In this document: piece by piece, positions 46,984-57,964 of the stretch | Layout of the letters: each line of letters begins with the position of its first letter | Numbering within the stretch: position 1 is the first letter of the stretch | The notes under the pieces: generated by a model | What the model saw: the letters and a program-made list of their open reading frames with translations, nothing else | Databases searched by the model: none | What the model was told of the DNA's origin: nothing | Position numbers and translations under genes: made by a program | DNA from: Diphasiastrum complanatum | Lineage: Eukaryota > Streptophyta > Lycopodiopsida > Lycopodiales > Lycopodiaceae | Direction: 5' to 3' | Assembly (NCBI GenBank): GCA_029204225.1 | Contig: CM055102.1 | Span: 1,638,854-1,702,853 of the forward strand | DNA length: 64,000 bases

Positions 46984-48132
46984 TTCTCCTTCTATACATG
47001 AGGATGACCTAAATACAATGGTGGAAATGATTGTCTCTGATGTTGATGCAACTGATAAAGAGTTGCACATCAAGCTTCCGAATGAATCTAAAAACACATT
47101 TTTTGATTCTGAGAGGTACATTGATTTTGACTTGTATATAGCCAAGAAAATAGATGATCTCAAGACCTCATATATCTCAGACACAGTAGTTGAATCTGCT
47201 TGTGCATACTATGTACATAAATATACATATACAATCACGAAGGAGATTTTTGCTGTATCTCCATTTTTTGGGCATCTGTTGAATAAAGAGAAGAAAGCGA
47301 GAAGGCTCTTCAGGCACACTAGCAAGGAGGCATCAATGTTCAACATCCCATACTATTCAAAGTAAGATAGTTTCTTCTTGTAATATTTATTTTCTGTAAG
47401 ATTTGTCTTTTGGAAACTCTTATAGATTCTAGTAATTCATTGCTTGTCATTTTTTGGCAGCAAACATTGGAGTGTGCACGTCATATCCATGAAAGTGGAT
47501 TTGACTGGAAGCTGCACACCTGTGTCTATGACAATGAATTCTTTGCATGCCACCCATTCCATGGCTGAAACCATCTACAAAAGAATGGTGGAGCTATTGC
47601 CCAGGCCGGATGGGCTGATTGTAAATGCCAACATAGAGGTTTTTGATGCAAAGAATTTTTTTTACGTATTTTATTTGCATGATGGCATGGAGTTTAGAAT
47701 TATATTGAATTATAATTGACAATTTTTCGTTGTGATTTCTCAGTCTTCGCAACAAGACAATGCTTTTAGCTGCGGATGGTATTCAATCTGGAATGTTAAA
47801 TCATTCTTGGACTTGTATATGGTGCAACCTCCAGATGCTAGTATCCGTGAGGTATTTTTTTCAATGTTCCATGATCCTGATGATATATTGTTAACTTTGT
47901 GAATTTAAAATTTTTAAAACATTGGCTAATACATACATACACTCGATATTTTATCTTGCAGTTCCAATGTCCTGAGGTATCAACAAATGCGATTCATCAG
48001 TATCGGCATGAAATGTTGGAAATTTTACTATCGTGTGCAAGGCCTACAAGCATGAAGGTGCCTCGGATGAACTTGCCAGGGGATATGTGGATGAGGTTAC
48101 AGTGCTTGAGGATATGCCTCAGGCACCTTTGA
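46984..48132 (+). pseudogene. Ulp1/C48-like cysteine protease, 4 exons
   Basis: Exons are about 46984-47361, 47461-47638, 47744-47851 and 47962-48132. Introns of 99, 105 and 110 bp all have GT-AG ends and in-phase joins. The pattern fits SUMO-type (Ulp1/SENP) proteases: an N-terminal Tyr-rich helix (DTVVESACAYYVHKY), FAVSPFFGHLL, a catalytic-type His in KHWSVHVI, and the Cys region QQDNAFSCGWYSIW. The usual Asp of the LDSL motif is Asn here (MTMNSLHATHS). The domain assignment is from pattern memory. Its first exon is in frame +1 relative to the end of the H3-like frame and overlaps it near 46,970, so the two may once have been one protein. Confidence 0.6.
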
Positions 48133-48511
48133 TTGAAATGTAAATATTGTCACATAAGTTCCGACAGACACATAGAAATATATCATCACATGATGATGTA
48201 TAGAACAATAGATAGGCAAATAGAAAGCAGGCTATTACTGAATGCCACGAATATATTATATCAATTTTAAAAACAATGTACATTTTTCAAAATACTAAAT
48301 ACAAATTGTTCGATGAAATCTTGAAGTCATTTGAGACTTCTTTGTATGCTTTTTTTTTTTTAAAAGTACATTGTTGTTGCTCGCTATCATCCCAATGTTA
48401 ATGCAGTTTCGACAATTTCTATGCTTCTATTTAAGTCCTTGAACTCTATGCGACTTTCTTGTCTTGGTCTTACCTGTACATCAAAGAAACTTGTTAAACA
48501 AAATCAACAAA
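48133..48511. other. AT-rich spacer right of the island
   Basis: Probable 3' flank of the protease relic. It includes an A/T homopolymer near 48,350 and no gene. Confidence 0.4.
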
Positions 48512-48533
48512 TTAGCTTTTGCCAATTTCAACA

Positions 48534-49458
48534 CTCCTCCTCAAAACTAACTTGATAAAAACATGATGATATTGAGATTGACTCCATGGGCTGAATTGGT
48601 CTTCTAATATGGATCCTTGCTGGCTTAAAGGTGTGAAGATCAGCCAATGAGCTTGATGTCGATCCGAAATGACCATATCCATGATAGTGCCTCTTTGATG
48701 TTGACTTTTTTTGATGAACTTGAGAGCTTTGCACCATCCTAGAACCTCTTTCATTGATTTGTTCCATCCTTGAAGCATATGGTTGATCCAAAAGCCCCTC
48801 CTCCTCAAAAATAGCTGCAACTCCATGATAAAATAAAGCGTCCTTCTTTACTCATGAGGATCACAAAGATCCAACATCATGTTACCAAGATCTCAAGGAT
48901 TAGGTTCATCAACATTGGCAAGACTATGCATGCTATAATAACAAAGAGTTTGTATCATATCTTCATGCTTGGTTACCATGCTAATCTCAGATCTAATGAG
49001 GCTAGATACTTCAATATGGAGATAAGTTTCCTTAGAGGATGATTCACTTTCTCTCATAAAGAGTTTACAATTTGCCTCAATACATGAAAAAAGACAAATT
49101 TTCACACTATGAGTGGACAACTCACTCATGCTCTTGCAAGACTCAAGAGCATACATTTGATGAAATAACCTTTTTCTTTCTAATTGATCTAAAATCAATT
49201 TTATATCATTAAGAACATCAATCATGTTCTCAAGAGAGACACCATACTCAACTAGTATTGCTTTACTCCAACTTTGATGGATTCACTAAAGCAAATGGAT
49301 TCACCAAATGATATAAGAGAAGCAACCATGAGATGTATACTACTTGAGATGTGCTCCTCTTTCCCTTGAAATGTGAGCCATATGAGATCAACCATGTCTC
49401 TTGATATTCTTCTTGGAATCATAACTTGAGAAGGACTCTCCTCCTCAATCCTTGTGTA
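48534..49458 (-). other. Interior of element F with unrecognised frames
   Basis: Minus-strand frames of 87-110 codons (48512-48826, 48893-49225) include IDVLNDIKLILDQLERKRLF, a plausible coiled coil, and no recognisable gag, protease, integrase or RT. Either F is a non-autonomous derivative carrying unrelated sequence, or its coding region has decayed beyond recognition. Confidence 0.4.
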
Positions 49459-49463
49459 TTGTA

Positions 49464-50113
49464 TGTGAAAGATTTCAGATCCTTAAGATCCAATCTACTT
49501 GAATGATCTTTGGTTAGAAAGAGAAATACATTACCAATTTCACCAATGTAGAAAAATCAGCATCTACACACAATTTGAGATGCAAACACTAATAGAACTT
49601 GATCAAACTTGAATGAAATAATTACGTACTGTTGCTGTCCGTACAAAACCAGCAAGCTACTGTATTTCACACGTGTGGATCCAAAAATAACAAATATAGA
49701 TCATTCTACACATAGAATCGCAAGCAATCACCAAGATAGTGCACCAATGGATAGTAGAACCCAAGAGAACCATGTATAAGCATGAAATGAGATAGAGAAG
49801 AGAGAATATGACTCTCTCCACGAGTTACATCCTTTTATAGCAGGTCCAAACCCTATTTGGCCACCTGGCTTTCCCACCAAAATGCTAACCCTACCAATTT
49901 TGGGTCTAGATTCAATGTACCCAACTTATTCAAATTGAATCTACTCAAACTTGCATTCTATCTTTTCCACACTTTCAAAAAGTGTTTATTCAAATGAAAT
50001 TTAGACTAATGAGCTTTGAAAAGTCAACCTCTAGGTCTAAAACAAGTTTTGGCCTCAATATGCCAAATATGGAAATATTGCAAAATGTGATGAAACTAGT
50101 TGAATCTTTCACA
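49464..50113 (-). repeat. 3' LTR of element B
   Basis: 650 bp, TGTGAAAGATTTC...AATCTTTCACA, next to the purine tract. CACACGTGTG is at 49668-49677. Confidence 0.92.
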
Positions 50114-50700
50114 CTCCCTCTTCAACTAGTTTTAGCATAGACTTTGATAATACTCCAAGTGAGGTCCTATGCTTCATGAACAAGTCTTTTCCCAATGCTT
50201 TGGTGAAGATATCAGCTACACATTCCCTTGAAGACACATGTTGAAGATCCACCTCCTTTGCAATGACTCGCTCCCTCACAAAATGATATTGTATCTCAAT
50301 ATGCTTGCTCCTAGCATGAAAGATAGGATTGGATGCCATTCTTTGGGCTGATTGATTGTCACAAAAGATGATTGGGCTCTCTGAAAAATCTAGCAAGTGA
50401 AGATCCTTGATCATCCTCTTGATCCATACCATCTCCTTTGTGCAATGTGTAAGAGCTTTGTACTCGGCCTCACTAGATGACAATGAGATAGTGGCTTGTT
50501 TCTTTGACATCCATGATATAGCTCCATCACCTATGAAAATACAATAAGAACTAATGGATTTCATATCCATTATATCTCCAGCATAGTCCGAATCTGAAAA
50601 TCCAAAAAGATTAGGTGATGATCCCTCATACAATATGCCAAAATCTCGAGTTCCAATGATGTACCTCAAAACTCGCTTTCCTAGCTTCCAATGCCCCTAG
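50109..50700 (-). pseudogene. Element B RNase H
   Basis: A complete-looking copia RNase H: MRYIIGTRDFGILYEGS, FSDSDYAGDIMDMKS, SSSEAEYKAL, CDNQSAQRMASNPIFHARSKHIE, YHFVRERVIAKE, ADIFTKALGKDLF and the tail SMLKLVEEGV, also found in E. It is intact over about 186 codons although the RT beside it is gone. Confidence 0.9.
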
Positions 50701-51765
50701 CATAGTTTTTGCCAATAGAACTTTGATCCATCATAAGAATGATCTTCTTCCTAGGAATAGATCACCTTTCAATGATCATGTAATGCTCAAAATATAAACA
50801 ACCATAATTGTATAGAGAATAGTGTCCACTTGGGATGCTTCACTATTTCTTACATCAATTTTACATGTAAAAATGTGACTAGAACATGAAGAATCAAATA
50901 GAATGTAAATGAAATGATTCCACCATGTTTCCAACTCTGAACTCTCTGGAAAAATACAGCAAACAAACAATAAATGTGAGTGATCAACTTTTGCTTGAAT
51001 GTCTCCTCCTCCTTTGTCCTTTGTTGCCTTGTATCCACCATGATACTCCATGAATGAGCCTCCATCTTCATCTTGCCACAAGAAACCATCAAACCTTGGA
51101 AATCCATGAGTAGGTGAGTACATTAATGATGCAAATCCAGCACCACATGACTCCATAAACCAAGTAGTTTGCACTAGTCCATCTTCAAGATCTACTTGAC
51201 ACAAGAAAATGACCATGAATTCACCAAAAATTGACAATCTCCAAGTATTGGCACCAAGTAGCTCAACACTTGAGAACTTAGCCATGGATGAGTGACATAA
51301 TGAACCTCCAATAGCTTCATTTCCATCAGCAAAATCAGCCAAGAATGCCAGTACAAATCCAACATCAAAACAATGCTCACCAATGTAGCTAGTTTTACCA
51401 TATCTTGACAATTTGCACACATCCACATGAAATTGCTCAAACATGAGATAGAGCAAGTAAAGTAAACTTGAAAAACACTTCCTTGCTGCTCCTTTGACCT
51501 TACTTGAGTCTTCAATATGCTGCAAAAACAGATCCATAACACCTTTGCCAATTATCTCTCCTTTGATGTTCTTGACTAGCTCCAAATTGCCAACTTCCCT
51601 TTTGACTAGTTGAAGCGCTTTGAGATCAACCTCTTGATCTTCAACTTGACCATCAAAGTTATTGAACAAAATTTGTTTTCCAGATCCATTACTTGAGTTT
51701 ACAGCAAGATAACATCCATCCACTTGCATAGCTCCATGTACACAAGAAGATCCTCCAAAAGATGT
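50701..51765 (-). CDS. Foreign ORF replacing RT in element B
   Basis: An open frame of about 330 codons continues directly from the integrase/RT-linker remnant and ends near 50776. Segments include SFGGSSCVHGAMQVDGCYLA, QEVDLKALQLVKREVGNLEL, MDLFLQHIEDSSKVKG, LMFEQFHVDVCKLSRYGKTS, GEHCFDVGFVLAFLADFADG, TTWFMESCGAGFASLMYSP and GGYKATKDKGGGDIQAKVDH. It has no RT motif (no YVDD, no LDVTNAFLNG). The same sequence, shortened, occupies the same place in element A. I do not recognise the protein. It could be a captured host exon set or an element-specific accessory protein. The lack of stops over this length in an element with diverged LTRs is notable. Confidence 0.6.
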
Positions 51766-52053
51766 TCCACTCTTCATAAGAGATCGATACTCAAGATCCA
51801 TTGGTTGGGTCCACTCCTCTTCTTTCCTTGCTTGATCTACACTTGTAGGCAAGGTTCTTAGAAAGTTGACACTCCGCCTCCTCTTGAATAGCATCTCAAA
51901 AGGTGTCCTTCCATCCAAAATAGCACCCGGCCACCTATTGCACAAGAAATTGGCACACAACAAAGATTGATCCCAAAATGGTTCGTCAAGATTAGCACTT
52001 AACCTCATAGCTTTAGCACTTTCACATAAAGTCCTATTCTTCCTTTCAGCCAC
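51766..52053 (-). pseudogene. Element B integrase end fused to RT linker
   Basis: MAERKNRTLCESAKAMRLSA, LLCANFLCNRWPGAILDGRT and FEMLFKRRRSVNFLRT are integrase; the frame then jumps to TSVDQARKEEEWTQPMDLEY, which is the start of the RT region in E (CVDEARQKEEWIQAMDLEF). The integrase C-terminal domain is deleted. This copy keeps the uninterrupted aagaaattggcacac site occupied by the solo LTR in element A. Confidence 0.85.
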
Positions 52054-53285
52054 TCCATTTTGTTGTGGGGTCCTTGATGTTGTATACTCCCTCTTATCCC
52101 GTGCTCATCACAAAAGGCCTTGAACTTGTTAGATATGTATTCACCACCATTGTCACCTCTCAAGCACTTGATCTTTGTGGAAAATTGGTCCTCCCTTGCA
52201 TTCTTGAACTTGACAAAGACATCATACACTTCATCCTTGCTCTTTAGTAGATAGATCCAACAAAATCTACTAAAATCATCAATGAATGTTACATACATCT
52301 TAGCTCCACTATTGCTAATTGTAGTAAATCCATGAATATCCGAATGTACAAGTTGAAAAGGCTTTGTAGATCTAGAAATAGATCTGGTATAAGGTAGTCT
52401 ATGTGACTTAGACAAAGCACAAGACTCACAAACATGCTTGACATTAATTAAGGAACTTGAAAGACCAATCACAACCTTATTCCTTGCCATTACCTCCAAT
52501 GACTTAAGTCGAGGTGTCCCATCCTTTTGTGCCAAACCTCTTGAATAGAATTTGCTCCCTTGCAACACATCCAACTTGGTTAGCAATAACAAAGCATCAA
52601 GTTTGAACAACTTCCCTTGTCTTTTACCTTTTCCAATCAAGACATCCTTCCTTTTGATCAAACAAGCATCTCCATCAAACTCCACCTTGAGGCCTTTACT
52701 TAGCATTTGGATCACACTAAGTAGATTCTTGTCAATAGATGGAATAAACAAGACATCCTCCAAATGAACATTCCTATTTGTAGAGAGAGAAATAGAAATT
52801 GTGCCAATCCCTTTGATTGCACACTCACCATCATTGGCCGTGTAGATCACCCTCTTGTCATCTCCATATGCCAACAAAGAAGTGAAGTACTCTTTGTGAA
52901 AGGTCATGTGTGAACTTGCTCCACTATCAATCCACCAGGGATCTAGATCTCCATCATTAGCAAGCATACACAAAGACATCACAAAAGCATCATCATTTGC
53001 ATCTTGAACATCCAAACTATCCTCATGAAGAGTAAGATTACCTTGTTTGTATCCTTGATCTCTCTTCTTCTTGTAGCACTCACTTGCAAAGTGTCCTTTG
53101 ATGCCACAATAGAAGCACTTGAGCTTTGATCTATCCTTCTTTTTGCCACTTGAAGAAGCATCCACTTGATCTTGCCCTTTAGACCACTTGATTTTGGTTT
53201 TGCCCTTGAATTTGCCCTTTGTGAACATAGCATCCTTGAAGTGTCGATGTAGATCCACCTCTTGCTTGAATCCTATATTCCTCAT
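52005..53285 (-). pseudogene. Element B nucleocapsid, protease and integrase core
   Basis: A continuous 426-codon frame: zinc knuckle CFYCGIKGHFASEC, protease WWIDSGASSHMT, integrase zinc module (CESCALSKSHRLPYTRS), HSDIHGF and RGDNGGEYISNKF. It leaves frame just before the catalytic Glu region (HNKMEWLKGR), which is picked up in the next frame. Nearly identical to 20,514-21,707 in element A. Confidence 0.88.
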
Positions 53286-53838
53286 TGATCAAGATCTCTT
53301 GAAGATACATCAAACTTGGCAAAGTCTTTTGAATAGCAATACTTTGAACAATGTTAGCATGAGCATCCAACAAGCCATTAAGAATCACTTGAATAGGTTC
53401 TCCTTCCTTAATGCTTTCATCTATGCAAGCTAACTCATCATTCAATGCTTTCATTCTCAAAACAAAAGTACTTGGACTTTCTTCATTCTTTTGCAAACAA
53501 GAAAAGATTTGCCTTCTTAGAGTCAACACTCTAGAAGTAGACTTGGATTCATAAAGCTTCTTTAATGAATTCCCAGCTTCCAAAGATGATGTGCACTTAC
53601 CAACTTCCTTGAGAAGTTCATTGGTAACATTCATCTTTATCATGTGTAGAGCCTTTTTGGCCCTCTTGTCATACCTTAATTGATCTTGTTGTGTTGCTGG
53701 TATCTCCTCCAAACCTACAACAATATCCAAAACATCATTCGTCTCAAGAAGTGACTCCATCCTCACTTTCCATAATGAATAGTTACTTGAGCTAAGCCTA
53801 TCATTGGCTTCCAACATGACTCCAATTGAGGTTGCCAT
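53179..53838 (-). pseudogene. Element B gag
   Basis: Starts MATSIGVMLEANDRLSSSNY, the same N-terminal pattern as E and D, and continues through STSRVLTLRRQIFSCLQKNE and PSTFVLRMKALNDELACIDE to LNGLLDAHANIVQSIAIQK. It overlaps the next frame by about 100 bases in another phase, so gag is cut off from the nucleocapsid by a frameshift. Confidence 0.88.
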
Positions 53839-54414
53839 GTAGCAATGACCTGATCTTCTCTTTCAACCTATTTCAATGCACAAAGCACTCCTTTGAACAA
53901 CAACAAATGCTTTCAAAAGAAATCACCAAGATTTGAAACTATCTCACAAATTCTCTTCTAGCACTTATCCAAGCAAATCAACACATAGAATCATGGAATC
54001 TTGATCAACCTATGATCTATCCTCAATCTAATGACTTTTGCCACTTCCTAAGATTGAAACACACTCAAATGAAGTCCAGCAACCTCACTATCTAGAGATC
54101 CAACACAAAAAATTGACTATTCCAAATCTACATGCAAATGCTGAAAATTTGATGTGCAATCTATAAGCCACCACTTTGGCTGAACCAATGATCCAAAAAT
54201 CGGCCAAATCCATCATGTGAATTCAAAAAATGGAATTGAACAAGTATATTGACCTATTTAGTGTTTTGATCTACAAAAGATCCAATCTACAAAAGCAAAA
54301 AATTTGATTTTGGTGTAGAATCCTCTCTAGCATGCTCTAGACTTGATATCTTCACCAAATCATTGATAGATCTGATTTCCTCCTTCATAACCTGAAACAC
54401 AAGATCTAATACCA

Positions 54415-55064
54415 TGTGAAAGATTTTAGATCCTTAATATCCAATCTACTTGAATGATCTTTGGTTAGAAAGAGATATACACTACCAATTTCACCAATGT
54501 AGAAAAATCAGCATCTACACACAATTTGAGATGCAAACACTAATAGAACTTGATCAAACTTGAATGAAATGATTACGTACTGTTGCTGTCCGTACAAAAC
54601 TAGCAAGCTACTGTATTTCACACGTGTGGATCCAAAAATAACAAATATAGATCATTCTACACATAGAATTGCAAGCAATCACCAAGATAGTGCACCAATG
54701 GATAGTAGAACCCAAGAGGACCATATATAAGCATGAAATGAGATAGAGAAGAGAGAAGATGACTCTCTCCACGAGTTACATCCTTTTATAGCAAGTCCAA
54801 ACCCTATTTGGCCACTTGGCTTTCCCACCAAAATGCTAACCCTACCAATTTTGGGTCTAGATTCAATGTACCCAACTTATTCAAATTGAATCTACTCAAA
54901 CTCGCATTCTATCTTTCCCACACTTTCAAAAAGTGTTTATTCAAATGAAAGTTAGACTAATGAACTTTGAAAAGTCAACCTCTAAGTCTAAAACAAGTTT
55001 TGGCCTCAATATGCCAAATATGGAAATATTGCAAAATGTGATAAAACTAGTTGAATCTTTTACA
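54415..55064 (-). repeat. 5' LTR and adjacent primer site of element B
   Basis: 650 bp, TGTGAAAGATTTTAG...AATCTTTTACA. On the minus strand it is followed by a primer site TGGTATTAGATC (54414-54403) with two changes from TGGTATCAGAGC. CACACGTGTG is at 54619-54628. Confidence 0.9.
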
Positions 55065-55248
55065 TTGTACGGCCCCACACATGTGGAAAGTACACCTGAA
55101 GCCCACATCAAGATTTGGTACAAATATGATGGTTCTAGCTATCCATTCAACCTCGCTACCTCAATATTAGCTTGTTTCCAAAAACCTGCCAATTTGGGTA
55201 TAGTTTAGATCAATGCCTTAAATGCACTTGTACTTGGCTCTGATACCA

Positions 55249-56098
55249 TGTCAAAGTACAGAAAAATGGACCAAGAATAGATCTGAATCAGATTCACAAG
55301 TGTGATTGGATGTTAGATTAGATCAACCTATCAATCTACACAAGATAAGATAGCATTTAGATCAAATCTAGATGAATAAATCTAACAAGAACAATCATTA
55401 TTGATCAAAACTTGTACTTGCTGGTTTAACACGTGTGAAAACCTGTCAGAGTACGGACATTAGACTGAGAATAAAGTATACTAAGCTTAGAACCCAATCA
55501 ATGCATAAAAACACAAGACACATAGAGAGAAAACACTAGAATTGCTCCAAAACCAAGATTTAGCTTCCATTGTCAATTATGGCCAAATGAGCCACCATAT
55601 ATACACAAGAGCTGATGCCTACTCAGCTGATTTGGCACGTGTGAGAGTGCCTACTCATCAAAGGATCCACCAATAATCATCAATATGGAACATGGACCAA
55701 GTTTCCTAACTTATAGCCACCTCCCTTGATTTTAGGCAATTTTCCTAATTTATAGGAACTTGCACAAATATCTACTATAAGTTGAATCTCACCTACTACT
55801 GATGTTTTCACACATGTGAGCAGTCCTTGGCACATGTGAGATCACTCCTATCCATGTGAAATATCTTTTCCTACCAATAAAATGATGCCAAGTGGCATAT
55901 AGCTAGAAAACTAGATTTTGGCCATTTTAGCCACTAGATCTCAAATGAAATGGTAGGTACAACCTATATGACTCATCTAAATGATAAATTCATTTATTTC
56001 ACATGTGGAAACAGGCTCCACACATGTCTTATGATGACATGTACTACTCATAATGGTATTCACAAGATATGATCAAGTTAGCAAAGCCAATTTTAACA
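55249..56098 (-). repeat. 5' LTR of element F
   Basis: 850 bp with several CACATGTG and CACGTGTG sites. The sequence gctagaaaactag...gtaggtacaacctatatga resembles element G's LTR. It abuts a gypsy RT fragment at 56,100. Confidence 0.75.
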
Positions 56099-56099
56099 T

Positions 56100-56805
56100 C
56101 TCATGGTTAAAGACAAACTTAACAAGCACCTTAAGACAGATATAATCTATCATGTCTTAAGCAGTGAATGGGTTTCACCCATTGTTGTCATCCCAAAGAA
56201 GAAGACTGGCAAAATACGAATATGCCAGGATTTCCGCAAACTCAATGCTGCCACAAGAAAGGACCATCATCCTCTGCCTTCCATCCTAGATCAGGTTGTT
56301 GGTCAAGAGCGTTACAGTTTCTGTGATGGCTTTTCTGGATATAATCAAGTTGGAGTGCGAAAGGAAAATCATTCAAAGACCACATTCACTACGGATTGGG
56401 GCACTTATGCCTACAACAAAATGCCTTTGGTCTTTGTAACGCTCCAGCGACTTTTCAGCGAATCATGATGTTAATTTTCGCTGCCTTCCTGAGAACTTTT
56501 CTCGAAATATTTATTGATGATTTCTTTGTATACAGTGATATAAAGACACACTTGCAGAAGCTGAAATTAACATTGCAATGGTGTCGAGATACTTGTTTAT
56601 CTCTTCATCCAGAGAACTATTTTTTTGGTATGAAAGAAGGGATATTGCTCGGACACAGAATATCTAACAGAGGAATAGAAGTCGACAAGATAAAGTTGAG
56701 CTTATAAAGAATCTCCAAATACCAACCAATTTACGTGAACTAAGCGCTTTCTTAGGACATGTTGGCTATTACAGGAGATTTACTCAAAATCATGCTTCAG
56801 TCTGA
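56100..56805 (+). pseudogene. Gypsy RT fragment, plus strand
   Basis: Starts inside RT: SSEWVSPIVVIPKKKTGKIR, FRKLNAATRKDHHPLP, YSFCDGFSGYNQV. The frame shifts near 56,430 within the MPFGLCNAPATFQR motif, then IDDFFVYSD carries the catalytic Asp pair, followed by GHRISNRGIEVDK and, in a third frame, LSAFLGHVGYYRRF. It is cut by element F on the left. Confidence 0.85.
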
Positions 56806-56809
56806 CAGT

Positions 56810-57765
56810 GTGGGCACCAGATGGAGTTTTGTCTATTAGGTACTTGGGTAGTGTGTGGTTGACGAGGCATACTGCATTGAATATACTTCAGAATAGTTTG
56901 AAATTCATTGGTGAGTTTCTCAATCTGCAATTGATGTTGCTGATTAAGCAACTCCAGCTCTGATTTTCAAAGTTGATCTCGGGTATCCTCGATTTGCTTT
57001 GACTCATTGACAAGAACACGGGGTGCTTTCCTTTCTCTGGATTCATCAATATATGATCCTTCATCTTTCTCCTAGATGATATCAGACATAGCTAATTTTG
57101 GGCTTGTATATTCATCATTTCATTTAAGGTCACGTTTGATTCATCTTGGAAGTTTGAGTTAACCAGATAATGAGCATCTGTTTGGTGGGTTGTTCTTGTA
57201 CTTGACTTTTTCAGCGCTTGAAACGCTCAATATAGTCTCATACGCGTTCATCTTTTGCCATCTTGATGTTACTCAATTTGACAAAAGGACTCTCTATCAA
57301 ACAAAAGAAATGAAAACGTTTGATAAAAGACTCTTTCAGATTAGACCAACCCAATTTATCTTCACAATTGAGGTTAAAAAACCAGTCACGTGCTTTAGCG
57401 ATCATGGTCATGGAAAATAGTTGGACCATATCATCAGGAGATGTTTCGACATACACATCGCATGCATTCTCAAAGATTTACAAGAATCTTTGAGGGTGCG
57501 AATCACCGTCAAACTTTGGTAGATCCAGTTTTGGGGTTCTTTTCTCAAGGTGAGCTCTGTGAGTGGCAAAGGCTCCATTCATAGGGGCCCATGCCCGTGA
57601 AGACTCAGCTCTATCAGGTTCTTGACTCTTAAATGAGTTTGTGGATGGCTCGTGTATTTGTGATTGCATTTGGTAGAACCTATGACGTCTGATTTGTTCA
57701 ACTGTAGGAGACATCATTTTGTGTGGATAATCTTTTGGGATATCAGGATCAATATAGTGGTCCAT
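56810..57765 (-). pseudogene. Gypsy gag, minus strand
   Basis: From the ATG at 57765 (MDHYIDPDIPKDYPHKMMSP) through LDLPKFDGDSHPQRFL, then in a second frame VETSPDDMVQLFSMTMIAKA, WFFNL and WSNLKESFIKRF, the usual gypsy gag helices. Further downstream are a Glu/Gln-rich coiled segment and the start of a zinc knuckle (CPHC). It is opposite in strand to the adjacent RT, so it is a separate fragment. Confidence 0.75.
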
Positions 57766-57964
57766 TGTGTACTATGGTGTATTTTTGTGTTTTGTATGGG
57801 TTTTTGGTGTTTTTTTGTTTTTGATTTTTTGGGTTTTTCTTTTTTTTTTGGGCTAGTAGGCAAGTCAAGGGGGAGACTCAGTATCAAAAGGGATTTCTAT
57901 TAGTAAAAGTTATGTTTTTGGAAGAAATTTTTTTTTGGTGTTCATGTTTTTTTTTTTTGAGCTC

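Larger units (their letters stand above)
49464..55064 (-). mobile_element. Copia element B, RT replaced by a foreign ORF
   Basis: 5,601 bp with 650-bp LTRs at both ends and a perfect TSD ttgta (49459-49463, 55065-55069). Minus-strand order: 5' LTR, primer site, gag, zinc knuckle, protease, integrase (truncated), foreign ORF, RNase H, purine tract, 3' LTR. RT is absent. The LTRs differ at about twenty positions by eye, so B is clearly older than D and E. It should need a helper for reverse transcription, probably an E/D-type element, given its similar LTR ends, gag and tail. Confidence 0.93.
48512..56098 (-). mobile_element. Copia-like element F, split by element B
   Basis: The 5' LTR is at 56098-55249 (850 bp, TGTTAAAATTGGC...GTACTTTGACA on the minus strand), followed by primer site TGGTATCAGAGC at 55248-55237. 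Element B sits at 49464-55064. Left of B are about 900 bp of F interior and a purine tract (minus gaggaggag at 48534-48543) beside only about 20 bp of LTR start (ending 48533). The 3' LTR is therefore almost wholly missing. No gag-pol is left. Its LTR is related to that of G. Confidence 0.7.
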
